Of a stretch of DNA of 64,000 nt, positions 28,536 to 38,095 are shown one piece after another (the first letter of the stretch is position 1; the number at the start of each line of letters is the position of its first letter). The stretch is from Roseospira visakhapatnamensis. GTDB taxonomy: Bacteria > Pseudomonadota > Alphaproteobacteria > Rhodospirillales > Rhodospirillaceae. The stretch covers positions 62,001 to 126,000 of the forward strand of contig NZ_JACIGK010000001.1 of the NCBI RefSeq assembly GCF_014197915.1, read 5' to 3'. The translations under genes were made by a program, and so were the position numbers. The notes beneath the pieces were generated by a model. It did not search any database. It was not told the DNA's origin and worked only from the letters and a program-made list of their open reading frames with translations.

Positions 28536-29531
28536 TCACGCGGCGGCCGTCGCGCCCACGCCATCCCGGGTCAACTGCAGGAAGATGTCCTCCAGGTCCG
28601 TTTCCTCGGTCACCAGATCGCGGATGTCCAGGTCGGCGGCCCGAAAGGCGTCCAGGACCGCGCCCACCGTGGTCTCGCTGGGCTTGTAGCGCACTTCCAC
28701 CTGGTCTGGGCCGCGCACCATGGCCTCCAGGGCCGCCAGCGGCGCCGGCAGCGGATCGGACAGCGGCCCGCCGTCGACGGTGACGATCAGCGTCTTGCAG
28801 TCCAGCCGACCCAGCAGGTTGCGGGTGGTGTCGCAGGCGGCCACCGTGCCCCGGTGGATGATGGCCGTGCGGTCGCAAAGCGTCTCGGCCTCTTCCAGGT
28901 AATGGGTGGTCAGCAGGATGGTGGTGCCGCGCGCGTTCAGGTCCTTCACATAGGACCAGAGCTGCTGGCGCAGTTCGATGTCCACGCCGGCGGTGGGCTC
29001 GTCCAGCACCAGGATCGGCGGCGTGTGCACCATGGCCTTGGCCACCAGCAGGCGCCGGCGCATGCCGCCCGACAGGGTGCGGGCGTAGGCGTCGGCCTTG
29101 TCGGCCAGACCCACGGCGTCCAGGATCTCCAGGGTGCGGCGCTCGCGCTTGGGCACGCCGTACATGCCGGCCTGCACCTCCAGCAACTCCCGGGGGGTGA
29201 AGAACGGGTCCAGGTTCAGTTCCTGCGGCACGATGCCGATGGCGCAGCGCGCCTGGCGGTCCTCGCGGTCGATGTCATGACCCCAGATACGCACCGTGCC
29301 GGTGGTCTTCAGCACCAGCCCGGCCATGATGTTGATCAGCGTCGACTTGCCGGCCCCGTTCGGCCCCAGCAGGGCGAAGAAGCCGCCGCGCGGGATGGTC
29401 AGCGACACGTCCTCCAGCGCCGTCTTGGCCCCCTGGCCGGCGCTCGGCCGGTAGACCTTGGTCAGGCCCTCGATCTCGATGGCGTTGTCCGGGTGGCGGG
29501 GCGCCTCGGGGGCGCGGGCGAAGGCAGGCAT
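28536..29531 (-). CDS. ABC-2 type transporter ATP-binding protein
   Basis: 331 residues. Walker A LLGPNGAGKST, the CcmA-type sequence IGIVPQELNLDPFFTPRELLEVQ, signature LSGGMRRRL, Walker B ILVLDEPTAGVD, and switch TTHYLEEAE identify the ABC-2 exporter ATPase (CcmA/NodI/YadG group). A C-terminal ~80-residue domain of the DUF4162 type follows (IIHRGTVAACDT... VTEETDLEDIFLQLT). Start at 29531 is preferred; the frame stays open further upstream. No membrane subunit is adjacent in this window; the partner permease must be encoded elsewhere or have been separated. Confidence 0.86.
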   Translation of the reverse strand: MPAFARAPEAPRHPDNAIEIEGLTKVYRPSAGQGAKTALEDVSLTIPRGGFFALLGPNGAGKSTLINIMAGLVLKTTGTVRIWGHDIDREDRQARCAIGIVPQELNLDPFFTPRELLEVQAGMYGVPKRERRTLEILDAVGLADKADAYARTLSGGMRRRLLVAKAMVHTPPILVLDEPTAGVDIELRQQLWSYVKDLNARGTTILLTTHYLEEAETLCDRTAIIHRGTVAACDTTRNLLGRLDCKTLIVTVDGGPLSDPLPAPLAALEAMVRGPDQVEVRYKPSETTVGAVLDAFRAADLDIRDLVTEETDLEDIFLQLTRDGVGATAAA

Positions 29532-29700
29532 GGCGGACCTTTTCCGGGGACGGAGGGCGTGGGGCTCCGCGAGCGGGCGACCCATCTCATGGGGGCCGAT
29601 CTCATGGGGGGTGTTGCACGGACGGCGGCGGCGGGTATCATCCGGGCAAGACCCGCCTTTCAACATAGGGCGCCCCCCCAAAAAGTCGAGGAGCCGCGCG

Positions 29701-29901
29701 ATGGAGCACGTTCCCACCTTTCCCGTCACCGAAACCGTGGTGGTGGACAGCCCCGCCGTCGTGTGTGACGGCATCGGCGTCACCCTGGGCCATCCCCGGG
29801 TGTACCTGCACATCAAGCCGGGGCAGGACTCGGTGATCTGCCCCTATTGCTCCCGCCAGTTCGCGCTGACCACCAAGGCGGCCCTGGCCAACGCGCATTA
29901 A
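29701..29901 (+). CDS. Zinc-finger CHCC domain protein (NDUFS6-like)
   Basis: 66 residues, the usual size. zf-CHCC pattern: VVCDGIGVTLGHPRVYLHI followed by CPYCSRQF supplies Cys, His, Cys, Cys ligands. The family corresponds to the zinc subunit of complex I (NDUFS6) and is common in alphaproteobacteria as a free-standing gene. The ATG at 29701 has GAGGAG 8 bases upstream. Divergent from the ABC-2 ATPase gene. Confidence 0.88.
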   Translation: MEHVPTFPVTETVVVDSPAVVCDGIGVTLGHPRVYLHIKPGQDSVICPYCSRQFALTTKAALANAH

Positions 29902-30068
29902 GCTCAAGACGCCTGATCCTGAATGGCTGCTTCTTGCGTCGGGAACGATTCTTGGGTGCGCGCACAACTTTAGCAAGCATCACACTCAACGCGCGCGAAC
30001 GTGCCCTAAAAGATCAGAGTAAAGGCTCGTGCACCTGACGGCGTCGGCGCAGCCATGGTGAGCATGTT

Positions 30069-30482
30069 ATGGGCAATGAAGATAAATTAAAATCCCTCCA
30101 GAAGACCCTGGACGAGGTGCGACTGGTTCGATCAAGCGGAGTCCTAGGCGCTCGTCTTGCAGCAGATATCCTCCTGATATTTATCATATATATGGGATTT
30201 CAAGCCCTTTCCCTTCTGGTTAACCACGGTATCGTCGCAATTGCGGCATTGTGGTATCTGACTGACTTCGATTACTCGGTCACGCGAAGTCTGGCGTTTG
30301 CTCGATCACACGGTCTGCCGTATCCTGAACTCCAGCTTCTCGTTCACACGGCTGTCGTGTTCGCGACCGTGTTCATTGCCTGGCGGGCGCACCGCCTCTA
30401 CCGAAGGTGCGTGAACTTTACGGCATTCGAGCGAAAGACCCTCAAGCGGATCGCGGACTTGAAGATGCGCGAACCGACCTGA
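30069..30482 (+). CDS. Hypothetical small membrane protein of atypical composition
   Basis: 137 residues, no family recognised. A helical charged start (NEDKLKSLQKTLDEVRLVR) precedes two or three hydrophobic segments (LAADILLIFIIYMGFQALSLLV; GIVAIAALWYL; LLVHTAVVFATVFIAW) and a basic C-terminus. Codon use is clearly AT-richer than in its neighbours (AAATTAAAATCC, ATATTTATCATATATATG), suggesting recent acquisition. The 165 bases before it are also lower in GC. It sits between the zf-CHCC gene and polA without obvious relation to either. Confidence 0.6.
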   Translation: MGNEDKLKSLQKTLDEVRLVRSSGVLGARLAADILLIFIIYMGFQALSLLVNHGIVAIAALWYLTDFDYSVTRSLAFARSHGLPYPELQLLVHTAVVFATVFIAWRAHRLYRRCVNFTAFERKTLKRIADLKMREPT

Positions 30483-30571
30483 GCCGGGTGGACTTGATTT
30501 CTCTCTGGCCGTCACGGCGTTATGCGTCGGTCGGGTACCGCACCACCCGTCTGGAGCCCACGGGAGATGAG

Positions 30572-33409
30572 ATGACCGCCCCTGACACGACCGCCCCCGC
30601 CAGCGACGCCACTTCTCCTGACCGCCTCACCCTGGTGGACGGCTCCGGCTACATCTTCCGGGCCTATCACAGCCTGCCGCCCATGACGCGGCCGGACGGC
30701 ACGCCGGTGAACGCGGTCTATGGCGTGACCACCATGCTCATGAAACTGCTGGCGGACATGGACGCCGAACACGTCGCGGTGATCTTCGACAAGGGCCGGC
30801 GCACGTTTCGCAACGACCTCCATCCGGACTACAAGGGCCACCGCCCCGACGCGCCCGAGGATCTGGTGCCGCAGTTCCCGGTGATCCGCGAGGCGGTGCG
30901 GGCCTTCAACGTGGCCTGCGTGGAGATGGAGGGCTTCGAGGCCGATGACCTGATCGCCACCTATGCCCGACAGGCCCGGGAAAAGGGCATCGCGGTAACC
31001 GTGGTGTCCTCCGACAAGGACCTGATGCAGTTGGTGGGCGACGGAGTGGCCCTGCTGGACCCCATGAAGAACCGTCCCATCGGCCCGGACGAGGTGCGCG
31101 AGAAGTTCGGCGTCGGCCCCGACAAGGTGGTGGACGTCCAGGCGCTGGCCGGCGATGCCTCCGACAACGTGCCCGGCGTGCCGGGGATCGGCGTCAAGAC
31201 CGCCGCGCAGTTGATCACCGAGTACGGCGACCTGGACACGCTGCTGGCCCGCGCGGGCGAGATCAAACAGCCCAAGCGCCGCCAGAACCTGACGGACTTC
31301 GCTGATCAGGCCCGCCTGTCCCGCGATCTGGTGACCTTGCGCGACGACGTGGACGTGCCGGCGCCGCTGGACGGCTTCGGCCGCAAGGCCCCCGAGGGCG
31401 ATGCCCTGCGGGCCTTCCTGATGGACAACGGCTTCAAGTCGCTGCTGGCCAAGGTCGAGGGCACCCTGATCCCCACCCCCGGCGAGGACCAGGGCGCGGC
31501 GCCCGATCCGCTGGCCGAGGCGCGCGCCGCCGAGGCCGCGTACACGCTGGTGCAGGATGCCGAGACCCTGCGCGCCTGGGTGGCCGAGGCCCAGGCGGCC
31601 GGTGTGATGGCCATCGACACCGAGACCGACGCCCTGTCGGCCATGCGCGCCGGTCTGGTGGGGATCTCCCTGGCGGTGGCGCCGGGCCGGGCCTGCTACA
31701 TCCCGCTGGGCCATCGCGCGGCGGCCGACAGCGGGCAACTGGACCTGGACGGCGGCGGCGGCGGCGGAACCATCGATCCGGGGGAGGCGCCCCGGCAACT
31801 GCCCCTGGACACCTGCGTCGCCGGCCTCCGCGACCTGCTGCGCGATCCCGGGGTCCTCAAGGTCGGCCACAACATCAAGTACGATCTGCACATTCTGGCC
31901 CGGGTCGGCCTGGAGGTGACGCCCGTCGACGACACCATGGTGCTGTCCTACGTGCTGGACGGCACCGGCCAGGGACCCGGGGGGCATGGCCTGGACGACC
32001 TGGCGCGGCGCCATTTCGAGCACACCATGATTCCCTTCAAGGCGGTTTGCGGCAGCGGCAAGGCCCAGATTACCTTCGACCGGGTCCCCCTCGACCAGGC
32101 GCTGACCTATGCGGCCGAGGACGCGGACTACACCCTCCGCCTGCACCGGCTGCTGAAGCCGCGCCTGCTCGACGAGCGCATGGTCGCCGTCTACGAGACC
32201 CTCGACCGGCCCCTGGTGCCGCTGCTGACCACCATGGAACAGGCCGGGGTCAAGGTGGACCCCCTGGTGTTGCGCGCCCTGTCGCGGACCTTCGCCCAGC
32301 GCATCGCCGACCTGGAGGCGGAGGTTCACCGCCTGGCCGGGCATCCGTTCAACATCGGCTCCCCCAAGCAGTTGGCAACGGTGCTGTTCGACGAGATGGG
32401 CCTGGAGTCGGGCCGCAAGAGCGCCAAGACCGGCGCCAAGTCCACCGGCGCCGACGTGCTGGAGGATCTGGCCGCGCAGGGCCACGACCTGCCGGCCCGG
32501 GTGCTGGACTGGCGCCAGTTCGCCAAGCTGAAAAGCACCTACACCGATGCCCTGGTGGAGGACATCAACCCCGACACCGGCCGGGTGCACACCACCTTCG
32601 GCCTGACGGGCACGTCCACCGGGCGGCTGTCGTCCAACGACCCCAACCTCCAGAACATCCCCATCCGCACCGAGGAGGGCCGGCGCATCCGCGGGGCCTT
32701 CGTCGCCGAGCCCGGGCACCGGCTGATCAGCGCCGACTATTCCCAGATCGAGCTGCGCCTGGTGGCCCACGTGGCCGACATCAAGGCGCTGAAGGATGCC
32801 TTCCACCACGGCGCCGACATCCACGCCATCACCGCCAGCCGCATGTTCGGCGCCCCCGTGGAGGGCATGGACCCGATGCTGCGGCGGCGCGCCAAGGCCA
32901 TCAACTTCGGGATCATCTACGGCATCTCGGCCTTCGGGCTGGCCCGGCAACTGTCCATTCCCCGGGGCGAGGCGCAGGCGTTCATCGACGCCTACTTCAA
33001 GGAGTTCCCGGAGATCCTGACCTACATGGAGGCCACCAAGGCGGAAGCCCGCCAGCACGGCTTCGTCCGCACCCTGTTCGGCCGCAAGTGCTGGACCCCC
33101 GGGATCACCGACAAGAACCCCAACATGAAGGGCCTGGCCGAGCGCGCGGCCATCAACGCGCCCATCCAGGGCGGCGCGGCCGACATCATCAAGCGCGCCA
33201 TGATCCGCCTGCCGTCGGCCCTGACCGAGGCCGGGCTGTCGGCGCGGCTGCTGCTTCAGGTCCACGACGAACTGATCCTGGAGGCCCCCGAGGCCGAGGC
33301 CGAGCGCACCGCCGAGGTGGCGCGGCACGTCATGGCCGGCGCGGCGGCGCTGTCCGTGCCTCTGGTTGTGGACACCGGCGTCGCGCCCACCTGGGCCGAC
33401 GCGCACTGA
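30572..33409 (+). CDS. polA: DNA polymerase I
   Basis: 945 residues with all three domains. 5'-3' exonuclease (~10-300: LVDGSGYIFRAYHSLPP, FDKGRRTFRNDLHPDYKGHR, VVSSDKDLMQLV, GDASDNVPGVPGIGVKTA). A 3'-5' proofreading domain (~340-560) with VMAIDTETDAL, VGHNIKYDLHIL and YAAEDADYTLRLH, all metal-binding acids present. A polymerase domain with TGRLSSNDPNLQNIPIRTEEG, DYSQIELRLVAHVA, RRRAKAINFGIIYGISAFGL and LQVHDELILE. A glycine run (~390) is inserted in the exonuclease domain. Functions in Okazaki-fragment maturation and repair. Start at 30572 with GAGATGAG upstream. Confidence 0.95.
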   Translation: MTAPDTTAPASDATSPDRLTLVDGSGYIFRAYHSLPPMTRPDGTPVNAVYGVTTMLMKLLADMDAEHVAVIFDKGRRTFRNDLHPDYKGHRPDAPEDLVPQFPVIREAVRAFNVACVEMEGFEADDLIATYARQAREKGIAVTVVSSDKDLMQLVGDGVALLDPMKNRPIGPDEVREKFGVGPDKVVDVQALAGDASDNVPGVPGIGVKTAAQLITEYGDLDTLLARAGEIKQPKRRQNLTDFADQARLSRDLVTLRDDVDVPAPLDGFGRKAPEGDALRAFLMDNGFKSLLAKVEGTLIPTPGEDQGAAPDPLAEARAAEAAYTLVQDAETLRAWVAEAQAAGVMAIDTETDALSAMRAGLVGISLAVAPGRACYIPLGHRAAADSGQLDLDGGGGGGTIDPGEAPRQLPLDTCVAGLRDLLRDPGVLKVGHNIKYDLHILARVGLEVTPVDDTMVLSYVLDGTGQGPGGHGLDDLARRHFEHTMIPFKAVCGSGKAQITFDRVPLDQALTYAAEDADYTLRLHRLLKPRLLDERMVAVYETLDRPLVPLLTTMEQAGVKVDPLVLRALSRTFAQRIADLEAEVHRLAGHPFNIGSPKQLATVLFDEMGLESGRKSAKTGAKSTGADVLEDLAAQGHDLPARVLDWRQFAKLKSTYTDALVEDINPDTGRVHTTFGLTGTSTGRLSSNDPNLQNIPIRTEEGRRIRGAFVAEPGHRLISADYSQIELRLVAHVADIKALKDAFHHGADIHAITASRMFGAPVEGMDPMLRRRAKAINFGIIYGISAFGLARQLSIPRGEAQAFIDAYFKEFPEILTYMEATKAEARQHGFVRTLFGRKCWTPGITDKNPNMKGLAERAAINAPIQGGAADIIKRAMIRLPSALTEAGLSARLLLQVHDELILEAPEAEAERTAEVARHVMAGAAALSVPLVVDTGVAPTWADAH

Positions 33410-33477
33410 CGACCCGTTTCCGTTTCCGTCATCGCGGTCCCCCGGGATGACGGCCCGCCAGGAGGACCCCCGGATCC

Positions 33478-34776
33478 ATGGTGCGGCGCTATCTGGTTCC
33501 CGGACCGCTGGTCGTGGTCCTGCAACGCCTGGTCAGTGGCTTCCTGTTCATCCCCTCGGTGATCGCGCTGCTGGGCGTCGTGCTGGCGGTGCTGGCGGTA
33601 TGGGTGGACCGGACCCTGGTGCCGGACTCCTTCGAGACATGGGTCCAGATCCTCGACATCGACGCGGCGGGCGCGCGCTCCGTCCTGTCGACGATCGCCG
33701 GCGCCACCATGACCGTCATCAGCCTGGTCTATTCCCTGACGCTGGTGGTGTTCACCCTGGCGGCCGCGAACATCGGCCCGCGCCTTCTGGAGAACTTCAC
33801 GAACAACCGAGTGAACCAGATCACCATCGGGTTGTTCGCCGCCAGTTTCCTGTACGCCCTTATCGTCCTCTACATTGTCGGCGAGTCGGAGGTTCCCAAG
33901 ATTTCCGTGGCGGTCGCCATCGTCCTGGTGACCGTCAGCCTGTTTTCCCTCATCTACTTCGTGAACGACGCCGCCCGCAGCGTCAAGGTGGACAACGAGA
34001 TCGCCCGCACGCAGCACGCCCTGCGGCGATCCATCGACCGGCTGCTCGTCAAGGAGACGCCCGAGGCCGACGGCGAGGCGTACAGGATTCCCACCGGTCC
34101 GACACGGACGGTCGCGGCCACCGCGCCCGGATACATCACGGCGGTGGACATCCCGGACCTCAAGCGCCTGGCCCTCCAGGCCGGTGGATTCATCACCATG
34201 AGCGCCCACCTAGGGGACTACGTGGTCGCCGGCGAGACCATGGCCGAACTGGTCGCCTGCTCGGATCGCTGCACCGAGGACGATGTCCGGCGCGCCATCC
34301 TGCTCGCGGATGCCCGGGCGCCGGGCGGCGACATCAAGTTCCACATCCACCTGGGCGTCGAGATCGCCCTCCGGGCCCTGTCCCCGGGCATCAACGACAG
34401 CTACACGGCGCTCGGCGCCATCGACCACCTGTCGGGGTCGCTGGCCATGATCCTGCAACGCGGGGTGCCCTCCGCCCTGCACCGCGACGAGGCGGGAACC
34501 CCGCGTGTCTGGATGCCGATCCTTGAGATCAAGGACATCATCGGCGTGGCGCTGCACCCGCTGCGGCGCGCGGGTCGCGGTAACATGCTGGTCACGCTGC
34601 GCCTGATCGAGGTGGTGGGCAAGCTGCGCCGGATCGCCTTGCCGCGTCACGCGCCGATCCTGACCATGCACCTGCGTCTGATCGCCAGCGATGCGACGCG
34701 GACCATCCAGGGCCGGCACGACCGGCGGGAGGTGGCCCGCCTGCTGCGCGCGGCCTCGCGCCGCCGCCCGGTCTAA
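33478..34776 (+). CDS. DUF2254 membrane protein
   Basis: 432 residues. Four N-terminal membrane helices (about 10-35, 70-92, 118-138, 145-165), with the family motif LSTIAGATMTVISLVYSLTLVVFTLAAANIGPRLL. A soluble region follows with GYITAVDIPDLKRLAL and FHIHLGVEIALRALSPGINDSYTALGAIDHL, which define DUF2254, a family of unknown function. Its stop codon overlaps that of the convergent acyl-CoA synthetase gene by four bases (CTAA). Role unknown; possibly a channel or membrane-stress protein. Confidence 0.85.
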   Translation: MVRRYLVPGPLVVVLQRLVSGFLFIPSVIALLGVVLAVLAVWVDRTLVPDSFETWVQILDIDAAGARSVLSTIAGATMTVISLVYSLTLVVFTLAAANIGPRLLENFTNNRVNQITIGLFAASFLYALIVLYIVGESEVPKISVAVAIVLVTVSLFSLIYFVNDAARSVKVDNEIARTQHALRRSIDRLLVKETPEADGEAYRIPTGPTRTVAATAPGYITAVDIPDLKRLALQAGGFITMSAHLGDYVVAGETMAELVACSDRCTEDDVRRAILLADARAPGGDIKFHIHLGVEIALRALSPGINDSYTALGAIDHLSGSLAMILQRGVPSALHRDEAGTPRVWMPILEIKDIIGVALHPLRRAGRGNMLVTLRLIEVVGKLRRIALPRHAPILTMHLRLIASDATRTIQGRHDRREVARLLRAASRRRPV

Positions 34777-36446
34777 CCCGCGCCGCCCGCCGCCCGGTCC
34801 CGCAACGCCCGCCGCATCACCTTGCCCGTGGTGGTCATGGGCAGGGCCTCCAGGAACGCCACCGCGCGCGGGTAGGCATGGGCGGCATGGTGGGTCCTGG
34901 CGAAGTCCCGCAGGGCGCCCGCCAGGGCCGCCTCGCCGCCCGCCTGCTCGACCGCGCCGGGCGACGGCACCACGAACGCCTTGACGATCTCGGTGCGCAC
35001 CGGGTCGGGCACGCCGACCACGGCCACCATGGCCACGGCGGGATGCTTGAGGAGGCAGTCCTCGATCTCACCCGGGCCGATGCGGTAGCCGGCCGAGGTG
35101 ATCACGTCGTCGTCCCGGCCCACGAACCACAGGTAGCCGTCCTCGTCCATGCGGCCGGTATCGCCAGTCAGCAGCCAGTCGCCCACGAACCTGGCGGCCG
35201 TGGCCTCGGGGTTGTTCCAGTAGCCCAGGAACATCACCGGGTCGGGCCGGGCCACGGCGATGGACCCCAGGTCGCCCGTCGCCACCGGCGCCCCCGTGAC
35301 CGGATCGACAATCGCCACCCGATGCCCGGGCACCGGCCGGCCCATGGATCCGGGGCGCACCGGGAACAGGTCGGCGCCGTTGGCGACCACCAGATTGCAC
35401 TCGGTCTGGCCATAGAACTCGTTGATGGTCACGCCCAGGGCGTCGCGGCCCCAGTCCAGCAGCCCGGCCCCCAGGGTCTCGCCGCCCGAGCCCACCGATC
35501 GCAGGGCGCAGCCGAAGCGCCGGGGGTCGGGCACCTGGCGCAGCATTTTCAACGCCGTCGGCGGCAGGAACACGTTGCGCGCGCCGTGGCGAGCCATCAG
35601 GGCGAGCGCCGCCTCGGGATCGAACTTCGCGGCCCGATGGGCCAGCACCGGCACGCCGTGGTACAGCGAGGGCAGCAGGACGTCCAGCAGCCCGCCGATC
35701 CAGGCCCAGTCCGCCGGCGTCCAGAACAGGTCTCCGGGCCTGGGGAACAGGCGGTGCGGCACTTCCACGCCCGGCAGATGCCCGCGTAACACCCGCTGGG
35801 CGTGCAGCGCCCCCTTCGGCTTTCCGGTGGTGCCCGAGGTGTAGATGATCAGCGCGGGGTCATCGGCGCCGGTGTCGGCGGGTGCCCGCCGGTCCCGCGC
35901 GGCGGCCAGGGCGACGCCCCAGTCGATGACGCGTTGCGCCGGGTCGGCGGCGGCGGCCGAGCCACCCCCCAGGCAGACGATGGTGGACAGATGGGGCAGC
36001 GGGTCCGGCAGGCTGGTGATCCGGTCCGCGCCGGGACCGTCGGTGATCAGCGCCCGCGCACCCGAATCGGCCAGCCGGAACGTCAGGGCGTCGCCGCCGA
36101 ACAGGGTGAACAGCGGCACCGCGATCGCGCCCAGGCGCTGGATGGCCACATGGGCGACGGCGGTCTCCCATTGCTGGCCCAGCAGCACCGCCACCCGGTC
36201 GCCCGGCCGCACGTCGCGCCCGGCGAGGGCATTGGCGAGGCGGCTGGACTGCCGGCGCAGGTCCTCGAACCGATAGGCCTGGACGGTCCCGTCGGCGGCG
36301 TGGTCGATCACCGCCACGGCGGCCGCCCCGGCGGGCGTGGCGCAATGGCGATCGCAGACATCGGCCGCGATGTTGAGGCGCTGGGGCACGCGCCAGACAA
36401 AACGGGTGCACAGATCGTCCCAGGAGCAGGGAGCGTCAGGAAGCAT
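34773..36446 (-). CDS. Acyl-CoA synthetase (AMP-binding enzyme)
   Basis: 557 residues of the adenylate-forming superfamily: P-loop LIIYTSGTTGKPKGALH, NEFYGQTECNLVVANG (A5), LLTGDTGRMDEDGYLWFVGRDDDVITSAGYRIGPGEIE (A7-A8) and PMTTTGKVMRRAL with the catalytic Lys (A10). Activates a short- or medium-chain carboxylic acid to its CoA thioester, similar to acetyl-/propionyl-CoA synthetase-like enzymes of alphaproteobacteria. Its first ~30 codons and the sequence in front of them are repeated at 39458-39681 in a broken form, see the repeat entries. Confidence 0.88.
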   Translation of the reverse strand: MLPDAPCSWDDLCTRFVWRVPQRLNIAADVCDRHCATPAGAAAVAVIDHAADGTVQAYRFEDLRRQSSRLANALAGRDVRPGDRVAVLLGQQWETAVAHVAIQRLGAIAVPLFTLFGGDALTFRLADSGARALITDGPGADRITSLPDPLPHLSTIVCLGGGSAAAADPAQRVIDWGVALAAARDRRAPADTGADDPALIIYTSGTTGKPKGALHAQRVLRGHLPGVEVPHRLFPRPGDLFWTPADWAWIGGLLDVLLPSLYHGVPVLAHRAAKFDPEAALALMARHGARNVFLPPTALKMLRQVPDPRRFGCALRSVGSGGETLGAGLLDWGRDALGVTINEFYGQTECNLVVANGADLFPVRPGSMGRPVPGHRVAIVDPVTGAPVATGDLGSIAVARPDPVMFLGYWNNPEATAARFVGDWLLTGDTGRMDEDGYLWFVGRDDDVITSAGYRIGPGEIEDCLLKHPAVAMVAVVGVPDPVRTEIVKAFVVPSPGAVEQAGGEAALAGALRDFARTHHAAHAYPRAVAFLEALPMTTTGKVMRRALRDRAAGGAG

Positions 36447-36584
36447 CGTGGGTGGTCTCCGAGAATCAGGTCCGGTCGCTGTCGTCGTCGGCCTCGGCGC
36501 GGCCCGGCGGGGCCGGCTCCAGAGGCATGGCGTCCCGGGGCTGGGCCATGAGCACCACCGCCAGGCCCTCGGGACGCGGCGCGC
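36361..36584. repeat. Direct repeat, left copy (acyl-CoA synthetase 5' end / PAS-gene 3' end junction)
   Basis: Aligns without gaps to 39458-39681 (constant offset 3097). By hand count of the first 120 columns about 98 match, roughly 80% identity. The left copy contains the intact start of the acyl-CoA synthetase gene and a remnant of the 3' end of a gene like the HAMP/PAS sensor. Similarity fades at both ends within a few bases. Confidence 0.85.
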
Positions 36585-36615
36585 TCCGCGACGGTCTCTC
36601 GCCAGTGTTCGCTCT
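36466..36615 (-). pseudogene. Remnant of the C-terminus of a HAMP/PAS sensor gene
   Basis: Minus-strand codons read SAPRPEGLAVVLMAQPRD, then PLEPAPPGRAEADDDSDRT-stop. This matches the end of the sensor at 39533-41281 (AAPRPDGLAVVLVAQPRE ... PPEPGPPALAKADDDRDPT). Upstream of about 36600 the match stops. The frame happens to stay open to 36753 but the extra part is unrelated. It is a truncated copy, not a working sensor. Confidence 0.75.
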
Positions 36616-37065
36616 CCTTTTGCGGCTGTCGAGCATGGCTGTCGAGCATGAAGGTCGCGCCGGCGCCTCCAGACCCCGCGCCGCGTCCACCCGTCGCTCC
36701 GGGGTCAGGCCGTCCATTTCCGAAAGCCAAGCCAAAGACGTGTCCCGATCCATGCCCGCCCGCCGGGTTCGCTCTCCGTCACGACGCCCCGGTCGGAACC
36801 GCAGGGTCCCCGTTCATGAGACCTGAAATCATCGTAATGCACATATAAAGGTTGCATGCTGGCGGCCACCTGTTTAGATGGTGTTATCTGGGTGATAACA
36901 GCTTTAACTTTTTAACGCCCGTCGCACATCCATGCGGCGCACTGGATTCGGTCGTTGCCGATCAGCAAAGACCGAACCCCTATCCCGCGCCGATCACACA
37001 AGAATGCTCCAGAAAAAGCAATCATCCTCACATAGATCTGTTGTTCTAATAAAATGGAGGGTAGC
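36616..37065 (+). promoter_or_regulatory. AT-rich leader of the oxygenase gene with a candidate operator
   Basis: About 450 bases without a gene; GC falls sharply after 36820. An inverted repeat TGTTATC / GATAACA (36882-36888 and 36894-36900, 5-base spacer) is a good operator candidate. TATAAAG at about 36845 and several AT-rich hexamers could be promoter parts. The composition differs strongly from the flanking chromosome. Confidence 0.5.
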
Positions 37066-38004
37066 ATGATTCACTTTATTGACACGGATTCAATGAATCC
37101 GCCTCAGTCTGTTCAAGATATGGTCATGAGACATATTGATCGCGGAGAGAATGCCTACGAAATTTATTGCCGAATTGGGGCGGATGTCGACGGGCTCTGG
37201 CCCAAGTCCCGTGACCTCGCCCGGCAGATCATCGATCAAGTGGACGAGATGTCTTACGCCGTGACGAGTCCCCTGGGGTTGGGCGACATGCCGTCGGCCG
37301 CGCGCGACGTGCTGCTGTTGGCCCTGTTGGATAAGGTTGGGCTCATCACAGTGCATGATGACGACAGCAAAGTCCTGTGGGAGGTCAAGAGCCGGGACGG
37401 TCTTCAAGGCGGGCCGCGCAAACTCACGTTTTCGGAAAAGGTCGGTCGCTGTCCGCTGCACTCGGACTCCGCGTTCGCCTACGACCCAGAAAAGTACCTG
37501 TGTCTCTATGTGGTCAAAGAGTCCGGCGATGGCGGCGGAGAATCCGTCGTCGTGTCCATGGCCGACGCCATCGAGGAGTTGCGCGACGAACAGGACGGGG
37601 AGACCTGCCTCCGCCTTCTGCGCGACACGATCTTTCCGTTCCGGACACCGCCGGCCTTCTCCAAACGCACCAAGACCTTGACCGCGCCGATTCTCAGCGG
37701 ATCGTCCACCGTCCGCTACCGATACGATTGCATTGAAGATGGCTTCACGGACATTCCCGAGCTGGATACGGACGACCGTCGATGGGCCGTCTCCTATTTC
37801 TCGGACTTCGTGGAGAACCGGGCGAGCAAGCACACGTTTCTGGCCATGCGGGACCAGCTTCTCGTGGTGGACAACCGCCGCTCCCTCCATGCCCGGACCG
37901 ACTTCCGCGATGCGGGGCGGGCCTTGATCCGCGCGCGACTCCATGCGCCACCCGCCAGTGTGTTGGCGGGAAGGGGTACGCCGATCCACGCCACGTCGAC
38001 CTGA
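37066..38004 (+). CDS. Fe(II)/2-oxoglutarate-dependent oxygenase, clavaminate synthase/VioC/AsnO-like
   Basis: 312 residues. TauD/TfdA-superfamily signature: CPLHSDSAFAYDPEKYLCL contains the first His and Asp ligands (His132, Asp134), and DQLLVVDNRRSLHARTDF holds the distal His (His275), followed by the 2-oxoglutarate-binding Arg region ALIRARLH (~290). The motif VVDNRRxxHxR is typical of amino-acid hydroxylases such as VioC (arginine) and AsnO (asparagine) and of clavaminate synthase. The likely reaction is hydroxylation of a free or carrier-bound amino acid. Start chosen at 37066 because GGAGGGTAGC precedes it; an in-frame ATG at 37054 would add four residues. GC is well below the genome level. 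No peptide-synthetase gene is nearby. Confidence 0.82.
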   Translation: MIHFIDTDSMNPPQSVQDMVMRHIDRGENAYEIYCRIGADVDGLWPKSRDLARQIIDQVDEMSYAVTSPLGLGDMPSAARDVLLLALLDKVGLITVHDDDSKVLWEVKSRDGLQGGPRKLTFSEKVGRCPLHSDSAFAYDPEKYLCLYVVKESGDGGGESVVVSMADAIEELRDEQDGETCLRLLRDTIFPFRTPPAFSKRTKTLTAPILSGSSTVRYRYDCIEDGFTDIPELDTDDRRWAVSYFSDFVENRASKHTFLAMRDQLLVVDNRRSLHARTDFRDAGRALIRARLHAPPASVLAGRGTPIHATST

Positions 38005-38095
38005 ACACGACCTGTCGATCCGGCGAGGACCTGTGCACGGTCTATCGAGCCTCGCGTTATCCTGGTGCGTCGTCGTTCTTCCAGTCATCAAGCAA

